NCBI RefSeq assembly: GCF_025685625.1
Contig: NZ_JAGSYI010000001.1
Location: forward strand, 62,001 to 126,000
Origin: Acidicapsa acidisoli
Lineage (GTDB): Bacteria > Acidobacteriota > Terriglobia > Terriglobales > Acidobacteriaceae
Length of the DNA: 64,000 bases
Reading direction: 5' to 3'
Below the pieces are notes generated by a model. That model made no database searches, was not told the origin of the DNA, and was given only the letters and a program-made list of their open reading frames with translations. The position numbers and the translations under genes are program-made. Shown one piece after another: positions 17,860-26,370 of the stretch (positions within the stretch are counted from its first letter, which is position 1; each line of letters begins with the position of its first letter).

Positions 17860-18864
17860 ATGATCACACGAAGAAATTTTGCAATCGGAATGGGAGCTTC
17901 TGGACTAGCGTGGGGCCGCGGTCTCACGCGAATCAACAGCAATTTGGACAAAGGAGAAGGTGAAATGAGCGCAGACAAACCCGCCCAAAAATTTTGGCCG
18001 AACGGTGCACGGCTTGCAGTGAGCATCTCGATGATGTTTGAAGGCGGCGGACAACCGATCTCTGGCTCCGGCGGCCCGATTCCTGAGCCAATCAAGGATG
18101 GCCTGCCTGACCTGCCGACTAATGCGTTCTTTGCGTACGGCTATTACGAAGGCATCCCGCGTGCCTTGAATCTCTTCGACAAGCACGGGATTAAGGTATC
18201 CAGCTTCATGATCGGCGAGGCCGTCGAGAATGCTCCAGATCTCGCGCAAGAGATCGCGCGTCGCGGCCACGAGGTGGCGGCGCACGGACGTACCTGGCGG
18301 AACTCTTACTTCTTACCCCGTGATGAGGAGAAGAAGTTCATCGCCGACTCGGTCGAGATGATTCACAAGGTTACGGGTCAAAGGCCTGTCGGCTGGAATG
18401 CCTACTGGCTCCGCAACTCGGTACACATCCTCGAAACATTGCAGGAGCTGGGCTTCCTCTATCACATTGACGAGCCCAGCCACGACGAGCCCTTCATTAT
18501 CCCGGTAAAGGGCAAAGACTTTGTCACGGTTCCATATACCTTCCACATGAATGACATCTCCTCCTTCCCGTTTGAAAGCTACAACCCTATGGCCTATGAA
18601 CAGGCCCTCAAGGACGAGTTCGACCAGCTTTACGAAGAAGGGGCGACTCGGCGACGGATGATGCTTATCGGTTTCCACGATCGCATCAATGGGCACGCTA
18701 ACCGGATCCGGATGCTGGATCGATTCCTCACCTACGCAAAGGGCCACGACAGCGTGTGGTTTGCGCGCAAAGATGAGATTGCGAAATGGGTGTTGGAGAA
18801 CAGGCAGGATACCCCGATTCTTCAGCGGGGACCAGCCAACGTGTCAGGACTGCCGGGCGTCTAG
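17860..18864 (+). CDS. Polysaccharide deacetylase family protein
   Basis: A 334-residue NodB-homology protein. The domain runs from about residue 40 (WPNGARLAVSISMMFEGG) through the HGIKVSSFMIG and RRGHEVAAHGRTW segments, which carry metal-ligand and substrate-side histidines, to GFHDRINGHANRIRML. It resembles the HpPgdA/PuuE-like group, which acts on peptidoglycan amides or on allantoin-like cyclic amides. Two starts are plausible. The ATG at 17860 gives a twin-arginine leader (ITRRNFAIGMGASGLAWG). The ATG at 17965 has the better ribosome site (aaggag, eight bases) and would give a cytoplasmic 299-residue enzyme. The gene is followed by a broken SDR gene that may once have been its operon partner. 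Confidence 0.88.
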   Translation: MITRRNFAIGMGASGLAWGRGLTRINSNLDKGEGEMSADKPAQKFWPNGARLAVSISMMFEGGGQPISGSGGPIPEPIKDGLPDLPTNAFFAYGYYEGIPRALNLFDKHGIKVSSFMIGEAVENAPDLAQEIARRGHEVAAHGRTWRNSYFLPRDEEKKFIADSVEMIHKVTGQRPVGWNAYWLRNSVHILETLQELGFLYHIDEPSHDEPFIIPVKGKDFVTVPYTFHMNDISSFPFESYNPMAYEQALKDEFDQLYEEGATRRRMMLIGFHDRINGHANRIRMLDRFLTYAKGHDSVWFARKDEIAKWVLENRQDTPILQRGPANVSGLPGV

Positions 18865-18897
18865 CTGGCAGATTTCATTAAAGGAGAGCTCTATCTC

Positions 18898-19180
18898 ATG
18901 CGAAGCGGGCATTGCGATTCAGTCCGTGCTTGTAGTCGGCGGGAGCTCCGGTATTGGACTCGCCACTGTCCAGCTTGCGCTTGAACGCGGAGCGCACGTA
19001 ACGATCGCGTCTCGCGATCGAGAGAAGTTGCGCAAAGTTAGCGCGACGATTGGAACTGCTGTGGTCGTCTAAGACGTCGATACAGACGACGATGCGATCA
19101 AGACGATGTTTTCGAAGACCGGTGTGTTTAACTATGTGGTAATGTCTGCCGCTGCTGGCCTGTCCGAGGTTTTTGTATGA
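18898..19180 (+). pseudogene. Short-chain dehydrogenase/reductase fragment, broken
   Basis: A good ribosome site (aaaggag, 18880-18886) precedes an ATG at 18898. The SDR reading, however, lies in the neighbouring frame: IQSVLVVGGSSGIGLATVQL, with the TGxxxGIG-type cofactor motif, then ASRDREKLRKVSATIG. That frame meets a TAA at 19070-19072, resumes as DVDTDDDAIKTMFSKTGVF and VVMSAAAGLSEVF, and ends at about 19180. At most a third of a normal 250-residue SDR is left. It has a frameshift at the start, an internal stop, and truncation right at the tRNA-Glu fragment. The tRNA-associated integration event probably cut it. Confidence 0.75.
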
Positions 19181-19201
19181 GTGGAATCAGTGTAGCGCAG
19201 A

Positions 19202-19244
19202 TTTCACGGCGATAACACGGGTTCAAATCCCGTCGGGGACGCCA
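19202..19244 (+). tRNA. tRNA-Glu 3' half (anticodon loop to CCA), probable integrase attachment site
   Basis: The sequence runs from TTTCAC of a Glu (TTC) anticodon loop through GGCGA, TAACA, the T arm ACGGG-TTCAAAT-CCCGT, the acceptor strand CGGGGAC, discriminator G and encoded CCA (19242-19244). The 5' half of a tRNA is absent: the bases before 19202 do not pair with GGCGA, and no GTCCCCG is found at the proper distance. Such a 3' half is the usual footprint of tyrosine-integrase insertion with crossover in the anticodon loop. The integrase gene begins 103 bp further on. Confidence 0.8.
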
Positions 19245-19286
19245 AATAGAATCTGTAACTTACGCTCAGTTTCGCCTAAACTTCGG

Positions 19287-19325
19287 GGGTGCAAAAAGCC
19301 ACGTTTTTGTGTCTTTTTTGCACCC
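19287..19325. terminator. Strong hairpin between tRNA fragment and integrase
   Basis: GGGTGCAAAAA (19287-19297) and TTTTTGCACCC (19315-19325) are a perfect 11-bp inverted repeat with a 17-base loop. It lies 22 bp past the integrase stop codon. It probably ends the integrase transcript or insulates the attachment site; it may also be part of the recombination site. Confidence 0.55.
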
Positions 19326-19346
19326 TCAATACCGGGACTACTTCCC

Positions 19347-20513
19347 CTACGCCAGCCCAATCATCTCGCAATCAACGTGCAAATCCGGTGGCGCGAAGAA
19401 CAGCGAGAGTACTGCTGCTTGAGCAGCGCGCTTTGCTGGGCCGACGGCCTGCGTATACACGTCGAGCGTAGAGCGCAGCGAGGAGTGTCGCATCAATTCC
19501 TGCATGACTTTGAATTCGACTCCAAGACTTCTGAGCAACGTGCAGTAGGTGTGGCGAAACGTGTGCCACCCAATGCGCTTTTGAATACCCAGCTTTTCGG
19601 CAACCGGCTGGATGTAATGGCGCATAATTGCTGCTCCCCAATACGGCTTTCGCCCGTTGTGCAATCGACTGGCGAACACCCAATCGTCAACAGCCTTGAG
19701 CCTGCACTGTTTTTTCCACTCAATCAATGCCGCAGCGAGCTGCTGATGCATCGGAACGGGCTTCTGCGAGGATTCGGTCTTGCAGCGGCCTTCCACACCG
19801 CAGACAATCGATCGAATCACATTCAACTCCCCATGTTCGAAATCAATGTCCCTCCATTTCAGACCGAAGAGTTCTCCCTGTCTCAACCCGGTTGATGCCG
19901 CGAGCAGAACGAGTGTGTGCTCGCGCAATGGCAGATTCTCAACCAAAACCTTAATCTCGGGACCGGTTAGCACATCTGGAGCTCGACGGCGCTTGGCGCT
20001 TTGGCGAACGAAGCGTATTGGGTTGCGGTCATACAGTTCATGACGACAGGCATGATTAAACAGGACACAAAAGACGTTTCGGATCTTGGCTCGTGAACCG
20101 CGTGCAAGATTGAGTCCACCCAGCCATGCTTCCACTTCCACTGCCTTGATCTCGTCCAGAGTGCGAGCGCCCCAGCGTGGCCTGATCCAGCGACGAACGT
20201 AACCGCGGTAGGTCTTCTGGGTGGCGACGCTCCACGAGCTTGTGCCGGACCGCATTTCACTCTGTTCAAAGTGCTCGCACAGCTGATCGATGGTAATTGC
20301 GCCAACTCGATTCTTGTGTGATCGCAGGTTGACCTCCGAAATCAGAGCTGACGCCGCATGACGTACGGCAGTCGCATCAGCGTATTGCTCCACAGTTCCG
20401 ATGACCCGCTTCCGATAAACACGTTGGCCATTCAAATCCTTTTCCGACCATCGAAACTGCCATACATTCGGGCCTTCTTTTCTGCCCGTTTGAATTACGC
20501 TTCCCTGTTGCAT
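19347..20513 (-). CDS. Tyrosine recombinase / integrase
   Basis: A 388-residue phage-type integrase. The N-terminal part holds an AP2-like arm-binding region and a SAM-like core-binding domain (about 60-170). The catalytic domain carries the Arg in STGLRQGELFGLKW, the His-x-x-Arg box HTFRHTYC, and the nucleophilic Tyr in LDVYTQA. It is full length and appears intact. It is read towards the tRNA-Glu 3' half at 19202, the common int-att arrangement of genomic islands. No excisionase-like gene is seen in 20514-20946, a stretch with no coding potential that I trust. Start at 20513 has ggaggtaagccatg before it. Confidence 0.93.
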   Translation of the reverse strand: MQQGSVIQTGRKEGPNVWQFRWSEKDLNGQRVYRKRVIGTVEQYADATAVRHAASALISEVNLRSHKNRVGAITIDQLCEHFEQSEMRSGTSSWSVATQKTYRGYVRRWIRPRWGARTLDEIKAVEVEAWLGGLNLARGSRAKIRNVFCVLFNHACRHELYDRNPIRFVRQSAKRRRAPDVLTGPEIKVLVENLPLREHTLVLLAASTGLRQGELFGLKWRDIDFEHGELNVIRSIVCGVEGRCKTESSQKPVPMHQQLAAALIEWKKQCRLKAVDDWVFASRLHNGRKPYWGAAIMRHYIQPVAEKLGIQKRIGWHTFRHTYCTLLRSLGVEFKVMQELMRHSSLRSTLDVYTQAVGPAKRAAQAAVLSLFFAPPDLHVDCEMIGLA

Positions 20514-20946
20514 GGCTTACCTCCATGATCTGTCAGACGGAGGCAAGTCTTCCACGACTCCTCGGCAATGTGCGATAGCGCTAGGACTCTTCTTTTTGCG
20601 GGAAGTGAGGTAAGACGGCACGCTGTAATACGCGGATGAAAACCCGCTCTGAAATTGTTGTAGTCGACCGATCCTGGGAAGCAGGCAATTGGAAACTGCT
20701 TGGCAAATGCATTCCTATGGAATGGCCTCCACAAAACCTACTGCCGAACCGATTCATCGGTCCGGATCAGGTCTCGACGTGTGCTTTGGCGATAATGCCC
20801 ATCGAGACAGTCGTAACGAGTCAATTAGCTGCGACCACTTGTCCGTGCAGCCGGTTATACGGCCTGGTGGATTGGATATGTAACACTAGGCCATTCAGGA
20901 ACCCATCATCCAGGGCGGGTGATAGCCACGCCCTTCACATCAGACC

Positions 20947-21882
20947 TTAAGCGGTGGCGAGTCGCAAAACGTGTCTGAAAAGATCCGATGTGACCACACA
21001 AGCGGTAACGCCGGGAACGTTTTCTTCCGCGAGGTCCGTCAGAGTGTGGCCCGGCGGCATTTCAAGGAAGAGGTTACAGCCCAATTCCTCCGCGACTATC
21101 GTCGCATCATGCCACCGAACTCCGTGAGCGATGTTGTCCGCCAGATCCGTTGCTACGGCCGACGCGGAGCGCAGAGCTCGTGCATTCACATTTGCGATGT
21201 ATGGACATTTCGGAACCTTTAGCTGCATAGAATTTAGCTGGAGCCGAAGTGAGTCAGCAACGGATGAAAGCAGAGGACAATGGGACGGCACGGAAACGTG
21301 CAGGAGCTCAGCCTTCCTGGCGCCGTTCCGGCTCGCCTCTTCTAAAGACTTCTGCATCCCTTCTATGGAACCTGCAATTACGATCTGCCTCGGTGCGTTG
21401 ATATTTCCTACGAATACTGGAGTCGCGGTCGTATGTACTGAATCGACGATAGCCGTAACCTGACGCTCGTTCAGACCGACGATGGCAGCCAATCCGTATC
21501 CGACTGGATATAGCTGTTCCATTTTCTCTGCGCGGGAGCGAACCAGAATTACCGCATCCTTCAATGTGATCGCTTCGGCAACGACCGCTGCTGCAAAGGC
21601 GCCCACTGATAAACCTGCAACTGCACAACAAGTGACGCCGTATCTCTGCAAAGCTCTGGCCGTAGCTACTCCGGAAGCTAGAAGAGCGAGTTGAGCCGAT
21701 ACTGTGGAATTCAACGCCTCAGTCGAGTCCAACAGACGAACATCGGATTTCAAAACATCACTGATCTCGTCGAGCGTCAATTCGACAGCTGGATCATCCA
21801 CGAGTTCATGAAGCATTCCAGGTTTCTGTGCTCCTTGTCCCGGGAACAGAAATGCAGTATTCACGCTAGCTATCCTCGTCAT
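20947..21882 (-). CDS. mdcH: Malonate decarboxylase, malonyl-CoA:ACP transacylase subunit
   Basis: A 311-residue acyltransferase of the FabD/MdcH type. It has the N-terminal FPGQGAQKPGM, the nucleophile elbow GLSVGAFAAAV and the His in VSVPSHCPLL. MdcH charges the malonate decarboxylase acyl-carrier subunit with malonyl groups to start the catalytic cycle. It is the last gene of the mdc operon and overlaps mdcG by 17 bases. It ends 434 bp from the integrase start. FabD itself is a less likely reading because of the operon context. Confidence 0.93.
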   Translation of the reverse strand: MTRIASVNTAFLFPGQGAQKPGMLHELVDDPAVELTLDEISDVLKSDVRLLDSTEALNSTVSAQLALLASGVATARALQRYGVTCCAVAGLSVGAFAAAVVAEAITLKDAVILVRSRAEKMEQLYPVGYGLAAIVGLNERQVTAIVDSVHTTATPVFVGNINAPRQIVIAGSIEGMQKSLEEASRNGARKAELLHVSVPSHCPLLSSVADSLRLQLNSMQLKVPKCPYIANVNARALRSASAVATDLADNIAHGVRWHDATIVAEELGCNLFLEMPPGHTLTDLAEENVPGVTACVVTSDLFRHVLRLATA

Positions 21883-22507
21883 TCGAAGGGTTCCAGGGAT
21901 CGGAGCCGAGAATGCGGCCCTCGCTTGTACGAAGCAGAATCCTACGCGGTGAGGCAGTCACGAATTCCTCTAAGGAAAAACCGCAGCACGGTGTCTCTAC
22001 CAATACATCGACCTTTCCCGGAGCACCGCCGATCATGCGCCACAAATCCCGTGCTTCTGTAATGTCGAGCCTTCTGGGCGCGAAAAGTATGAAGTCCAAA
22101 TCGCTGTCGGCGCGGACAGCAGGGATTCCCGCGGCTAGTTCATAACCTACGCTCCCGCCCGGGCCCCAGCTCATATCCAATCCTGCGAGATGGCTTTCGA
22201 GATAGGACAAGGTTCGAAATGCTTGTAGTGCTCGACGTGAATCCTCTGCGAGCCGCAGCCGCAATTGATCCGGGCGCCGAGACTCTATCGCTTCACTCAA
22301 TCTTGTGAACCCTGCACAGCGTTCATGCCTTTGCGTCCCCCGCACTCCCACAGGGATCAATCCATCTAAGATGCGGCCTCTGCGCACAACCACCCACGGG
22401 CGCTGATTGAGATTGAGGTAAGGGTACGCTGATACTCCTTCAGTGGAGATGACCGCCGACTCTGTTCTCAGGAGGATGAGATCGTGGACATGTAGCGTGC
22501 CGACCAT
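21866..22507 (-). CDS. mdcG: Malonate decarboxylase holo-[ACP] synthase (phosphoribosyl-dephospho-CoA transferase)
   Basis: A 213-residue nucleotidyltransferase-like protein. MdcG attaches the 2'-(5''-phosphoribosyl)-3'-dephospho-CoA prosthetic group to a serine of the MdcC carrier subunit. Visible features are the N-terminal HDLILL, an RGRILDGLIPVGVRG segment, and DSDLDFILFAPR, which carries the acidic metal-binding residues of the nucleotidyltransferase fold. The position between the transporter and mdcH matches the Klebsiella operon. It starts 9 bp after mdcF ends. Confidence 0.92.
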   Translation of the reverse strand: MVGTLHVHDLILLRTESAVISTEGVSAYPYLNLNQRPWVVVRRGRILDGLIPVGVRGTQRHERCAGFTRLSEAIESRRPDQLRLRLAEDSRRALQAFRTLSYLESHLAGLDMSWGPGGSVGYELAAGIPAVRADSDLDFILFAPRRLDITEARDLWRMIGGAPGKVDVLVETPCCGFSLEEFVTASPRRILLRTSEGRILGSDPWNPSNDEDS

Positions 22508-22516
22508 TGGATTTCC

Positions 22517-23464
22517 TCAAAAATACTTTGTGAGTACGAGCATCCAGCCAGCCAGGGAAAATGCGCCTACGCAATAGGAGGCAATCAGCGCTGAGCTGGC
22601 GGTTTCAGGAGTTGCATTGAAGCTCTTTCCGAAGACGAGACCGAAGAACCCCGCGGGTATCGCGCTGATAAGCGTGACATCGCGGATTTCAGCATGACTC
22701 ATATGAAAAAGCTCAGTCATGCCAAGAGCAAACAGAGGCTGGATCAGCGCGATTGCGGCGGTTGTCCAAGCGACTTTGCTGTCAAAGCGAAATGTCTGAG
22801 AGGAGACAACGAGGCCGGTAAGAATCAAAGCCGATCCTGACGCCGCGCTCCCAAGAATCGTTAAGGACCTATCAACATAGGATGGCAAATGTAAACCGAA
22901 GTAGACACCTATCAAAGCCAAGATAGGGGCCCACACCACGGGGCGAGTGAAGGCCCGAAGAAATTTGATCGCAAACGCTTGAGTAGAGACACCCTGTCCA
23001 TCGGACAGTTTGTCGGACTCGAGCAGCGCAACGGTGAAAGGGGAGATGGTGATCGCTCCTACTGCGATTGAAAGAGCAGCTGTGACGCGTGAACTGGGGC
23101 CATACGCGGTGGTCAGCAACGGCAAAGCTACGGCTGCGGAGTTTGGAAAGCCGATTGTCAGTGCAAGTACAGAAGCATCGGAGATGGACATTTTGAGGCT
23201 TTTTCTTGCCCAGATATAACTGGCGGCATACAGGGCCACAAATACCACAGCGATCATTGCTGCGGATTCCGATTGTTCCCGGAGCACAGGCCAGGATGTG
23301 TTGCTGATCGTGGAAAACATTGCACATGGGATGGCGATGTCCATCACGAGCACAATCAGATTGCGAACATTCAGGTTGTCCATGACTCCGCGCCGGCCCG
23401 CTATATATCCCAAGAGCAGACCGACGAAGATCGGGAGTAACGCATCAAGAAGAATCAGAGTCAT
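22517..23464 (-). CDS. mdcF: AEC-family malonate transporter
   Basis: A 315-residue membrane protein of the auxin efflux carrier (AEC) superfamily. About ten hydrophobic segments are visible in two halves, beginning ILLDALLPIFVGLLLGYIAGRR and ending CVGAFSLAGWMLVLTKYF. Within mdc operons this family member (MdcF) is the probable malonate importer. Spacing to mdcE is 9 bp, so it is part of the same transcript. AEC proteins elsewhere move other organic acids, so specificity is inferred from position. Confidence 0.88.
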   Translation of the reverse strand: MTLILLDALLPIFVGLLLGYIAGRRGVMDNLNVRNLIVLVMDIAIPCAMFSTISNTSWPVLREQSESAAMIAVVFVALYAASYIWARKSLKMSISDASVLALTIGFPNSAAVALPLLTTAYGPSSRVTAALSIAVGAITISPFTVALLESDKLSDGQGVSTQAFAIKFLRAFTRPVVWAPILALIGVYFGLHLPSYVDRSLTILGSAASGSALILTGLVVSSQTFRFDSKVAWTTAAIALIQPLFALGMTELFHMSHAEIRDVTLISAIPAGFFGLVFGKSFNATPETASSALIASYCVGAFSLAGWMLVLTKYF

Positions 23465-23473
23465 TTCGACCTC

Positions 23474-24307
23474 TTACTCGTTGATCCACTGCGCTTCAAG
23501 AGCAGCTCGCACCGCAAGGGTACCTTTCCGCGTTGTTTTTGCGGCGTCTGACTCCCACCTGTTACTCAGATCGAGCTTGCCTTTACGTGCATCTGCAATC
23601 GCTTCCGTGATTGCGTTCCTCACTTCGGCAACCTCATTCGAGGCCGGGTGTTGCGGGTCGGCGGCGTGCAACAGCTTGAACAGGAGACCGAGCTTCGCGT
23701 AGTCACGGACGTCATACGACATCGGAGCGATCTCGTGTCCCAGCTTTTCGAGTTCCGCAACGGGCCTTCTCGTAATCCTCGCCGCCGCCTCTTTATGCAT
23801 CGCATGGATCACAATCCCGGCATCGTCAAATGCCAGAATACGATTGGCCTGGTAACCGTGAGTGAGAAATCCGCCGCTGAATGCCTGGCCGGCTATCAAG
23901 GAAATAACGGGATGCCCCGCCATCCTTGCCGATGCGTATGCATCCGCTGACGCAGCCGCAGCGAAGAAGATACCGGCCGTCTCCTCACGGCGCCCGTAAG
24001 CCTGGCTCTTGACGTCAACGATTGCGATGATGGGCCGCTTCGCTTCCCGAGGTTTATCGCGATCTTCGGCGATAACTGCTCGAATGTGGGCTGCGAGAGC
24101 GAATGCTTCTTCGAGTCCAACCTGCCCGTCGCGGACGCAGGGAAAACGGCTGTCCTTGTCAGGTACCACGCAGAGGAACAGGGCTGATTCATTCCAGACT
24201 GGTGCGGTCGTGGCCAGCACGGAGTTCGGATCGCCATCGTTCGGAGTGTCGCTTCCGGTCAGAGCTTTGAACCATGCTCTGCCGCGCAATCCAACTTGTT
24301 CATTCAT
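23474..24307 (-). CDS. mdcE: Biotin-independent malonate decarboxylase, gamma subunit
   Basis: A 277-residue carboxyltransferase-fold protein. MdcD and MdcE together decarboxylate malonyl-ACP to acetyl-ACP. MdcE supplies one half of the active site, including the oxyanion-binding SLIAGQAFSGGFL turn and an ARITRRPVAELEKLGHEI region. It is the MdcE/MadD-like member rather than a biotin-dependent carboxyltransferase, since no biotin carrier gene is in the operon. Its ATG overlaps the mdcD stop by four bases, as expected for subunits made in equal amounts. Confidence 0.93.
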   Translation of the reverse strand: MNEQVGLRGRAWFKALTGSDTPNDGDPNSVLATTAPVWNESALFLCVVPDKDSRFPCVRDGQVGLEEAFALAAHIRAVIAEDRDKPREAKRPIIAIVDVKSQAYGRREETAGIFFAAAASADAYASARMAGHPVISLIAGQAFSGGFLTHGYQANRILAFDDAGIVIHAMHKEAAARITRRPVAELEKLGHEIAPMSYDVRDYAKLGLLFKLLHAADPQHPASNEVAEVRNAITEAIADARKGKLDLSNRWESDAAKTTRKGTLAVRAALEAQWINE

Positions 24308-25173
24308 CGCACACCTCTCTTTGAGTCAGCCCACTGTTGCCGCAATGTTGCCGGTTCGATCTGGCTGGACGTATCAAGCGCCGCTATATGAGCGCGATAG
24401 AGTTCCACCTGCTCGGTCCGGTGTTTTTGGGGTACGCCTTTGTAGACACAATCACGCACTGCCGCCGCTATCTTGCCTGCATCATCATCGACCAGCAAAT
24501 CAGCGAGTCCCATGCCGACGCGTTGTTCTCCGCCATGAATTGCCCAGATGAGCGCTCGATCGGATGAGTCAAACTCATCGATACCGGACTCCTGCTCGAT
24601 CACCTCGGGGCCGTTCAATCCAAGCCGTGCTTCGCGCGTCATGATTGTGTAGCTGGAGAGGCCAGCTACAAGAGACATGCCTCCGAAGCAGCCGACAGTG
24701 CCTGCAACGATTGTGATCACGGGGGCATGCTGACGAAGGGCGAGCGCTGAAGAGATAATTTCGGCAACAGCTGCCAAACCAAGGTTCGCTTCCTGAAGGC
24801 GCACACCGCCGGTTTCGAGTAGAAGAACTGCAACTGTCGGTTTTCCGGCCTCGGAATCCCGCGTGGCGAGATCCAAAGCAGCGGTCATCTTGGCGCCTGA
24901 TACCTCGCCAACGCTGCCACCCTGGAACGCTCCTTCGAAGGCAATGGCGACCGCAGGAGAGCCACCGATTTTCCCCTTGATCACGACGCAGCCATCATCC
25001 GATTGCGGAGCGATTCCTTGCTTGGCAAGCCACGGAGACTCGATGCGATCGAAGGGACCGACCAGCTCCCTCCATGTACCTTCATCGAAGAGGCTCTGCG
25101 CACGGGAACGGGCGTCCAGTTCTATGAAGCTCTTGCGCTTGACGAAAGCGGGTATGAAAGTTGGCGCGTTCAT
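24304..25173 (-). CDS. mdcD: Biotin-independent malonate decarboxylase, beta subunit
   Basis: A 289-residue carboxyltransferase-fold subunit that pairs with MdcE. Features are RSFIELDAR-type start (SFIELDARSRAQSLFD), ETGGVRLQEANLGL with the substrate loop, and the glycine-rich VAGTVGCFGGMSLVAGL. It overlaps mdcC by four bases and mdcE by four bases, so translation of C, D and E is tightly coupled. The length matches MdcD from Klebsiella and Pseudomonas. Some bacteria fuse D and E; here they are separate. Confidence 0.93.
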   Translation of the reverse strand: MNAPTFIPAFVKRKSFIELDARSRAQSLFDEGTWRELVGPFDRIESPWLAKQGIAPQSDDGCVVIKGKIGGSPAVAIAFEGAFQGGSVGEVSGAKMTAALDLATRDSEAGKPTVAVLLLETGGVRLQEANLGLAAVAEIISSALALRQHAPVITIVAGTVGCFGGMSLVAGLSSYTIMTREARLGLNGPEVIEQESGIDEFDSSDRALIWAIHGGEQRVGMGLADLLVDDDAGKIAAAVRDCVYKGVPQKHRTEQVELYRAHIAALDTSSQIEPATLRQQWADSKRGVR

Positions 25174-25466
25174 TGCTCAATCACCTCCACTGCCTGTTCG
25201 AGACGAAGCAGCACACTGCCGGGTGTTGCGCCGGCATCGTTAATGTAGATACGGACGGCCCCATCGAACTTTGAGAAGAAACGATCGAAGACCGCCTTCC
25301 ACGCATTGCCGAAGCCGTTGACGCTGGTCGTGATGAAGACCCGGGCTCCGTCTTCGTTATTCGGTTCGAGAAGGACCTCCATGTCGCCTGACCCCACTAC
25401 ACCGACGTGCGCTCTCCTGGTGACGATGCGTTTTGCCTCTGGATAGTTGAACTCAATGTTCTCCAT
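25170..25466 (-). CDS. mdcC: Malonate decarboxylase acyl carrier protein, delta subunit
   Basis: A 98-residue acyl-carrier subunit. Ser26 in the motif VGVVGSGDMEVL is the expected attachment point for phosphoribosyl-dephospho-CoA, whose thiol carries acetyl and malonyl groups through the cycle. It is related to the citrate lyase gamma chain. The ATG at 25466 has ggagg with proper spacing. It overlaps the end of mdcB by 14 bases and the start of mdcD by four. Confidence 0.94.
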   Translation of the reverse strand: MENIEFNYPEAKRIVTRRAHVGVVGSGDMEVLLEPNNEDGARVFITTSVNGFGNAWKAVFDRFFSKFDGAVRIYINDAGATPGSVLLRLEQAVEVIEQ

Positions 25467-26370
25467 CGTTTTCCTCCACTAGACTGTTGTCCTTTTCCAC
25501 TCGTTCGAGGCCGCGTTCGAGAGCGTCCAGAAAAAGTGTGGCCGCGAGAAGATCCGCGCTGCCGCCGGGAGAGATGCGCCGACTGACAAGCTCTTGCCCG
25601 AGTGCGATCAATGCTGCATTTCCCTCTGTGCTTCCCGGGCCGCCTACCTCGATGACACGAGTAGCGCCTTCGCGCACGATCCTTTGTCCATCAGGCCCTC
25701 CTCGATAGAGAACACAGGTGTCATCGAGATGCGACATGATCGCAAGCAGTGCGGTGAGCCGGCTCTCTCGCTCAGTTCGGCCGCTTTTGCGAGCCGCCTT
25801 CAGTGCAGGGAGCCCAATCTTGACGACGTGCGGAAAGTCTCTGTAGGCTTCACCGCGAGCGCCGGTGACTCCATAGCGTTCAAGAACGACATCGCCGTGA
25901 GATACCGTGCGCGGTCTTGCACGATCAGGCAAGCGGGCGAGACAGCCTGCAGCCTCGGTTACAAGCTCGGGATGGGAATCCTCACTCTGACTTGCAGCAC
26001 AAACCAGAAGTCCCAGAATCCAGATTGCGCCTTTGTGCGCATTGCTGCCTGAGGTCGCGCGGAGCATCGCCGCTTCGGCTTCTCTTCCAATACTCGCAAC
26101 TACGGCACGCAGACTGGTATCTATCTGAGATTCGGAGGATGCCAGGGCCATCCGCGTGAAGTACGGGGCAATCGCATTTGCAGATCTCCTCATCAGGTGG
26201 AGGGATAGATCCGAATGCGATCCCGATCCTCGGCCGTCGACCAGGCCCGGTTTCGGTGTCAGCTCTGCCTCAGCAATCAACGACTGCCAGGCGAGTTCTG
26301 AAAGCCACTCATACCGGGTCAGAGCGCTGAGCTGCTGAGACGATTTCGCAATTGCTGTTAACTGTGCCAT
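25453..26370 (-). CDS. mdcB: Triphosphoribosyl-dephospho-CoA synthase
   Basis: A 305-residue CitG/MdcB family enzyme. It makes the precursor 2'-(5''-triphosphoribosyl)-3'-dephospho-CoA from ATP and dephospho-CoA. Conserved parts are LIAEAELTPKPGLVDGRGSGSHSDLSL, given here in two halves (LIAEAELTPKPGLVD and GRGSGSHSDL), the GSNAHKGAIWILGLL box and LLAIMSHLDDTCVLYRGG. I start it at the ATG at 26370, which overlaps the mdcA stop as TAATG with cagg-agctg upstream; a longer in-frame start at 26418 lies inside mdcA. This is the only source of the prosthetic-group precursor in the window. Confidence 0.93.
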   Translation of the reverse strand: MAQLTAIAKSSQQLSALTRYEWLSELAWQSLIAEAELTPKPGLVDGRGSGSHSDLSLHLMRRSANAIAPYFTRMALASSESQIDTSLRAVVASIGREAEAAMLRATSGSNAHKGAIWILGLLVCAASQSEDSHPELVTEAAGCLARLPDRARPRTVSHGDVVLERYGVTGARGEAYRDFPHVVKIGLPALKAARKSGRTERESRLTALLAIMSHLDDTCVLYRGGPDGQRIVREGATRVIEVGGPGSTEGNAALIALGQELVSRRISPGGSADLLAATLFLDALERGLERVEKDNSLVEENDGEH

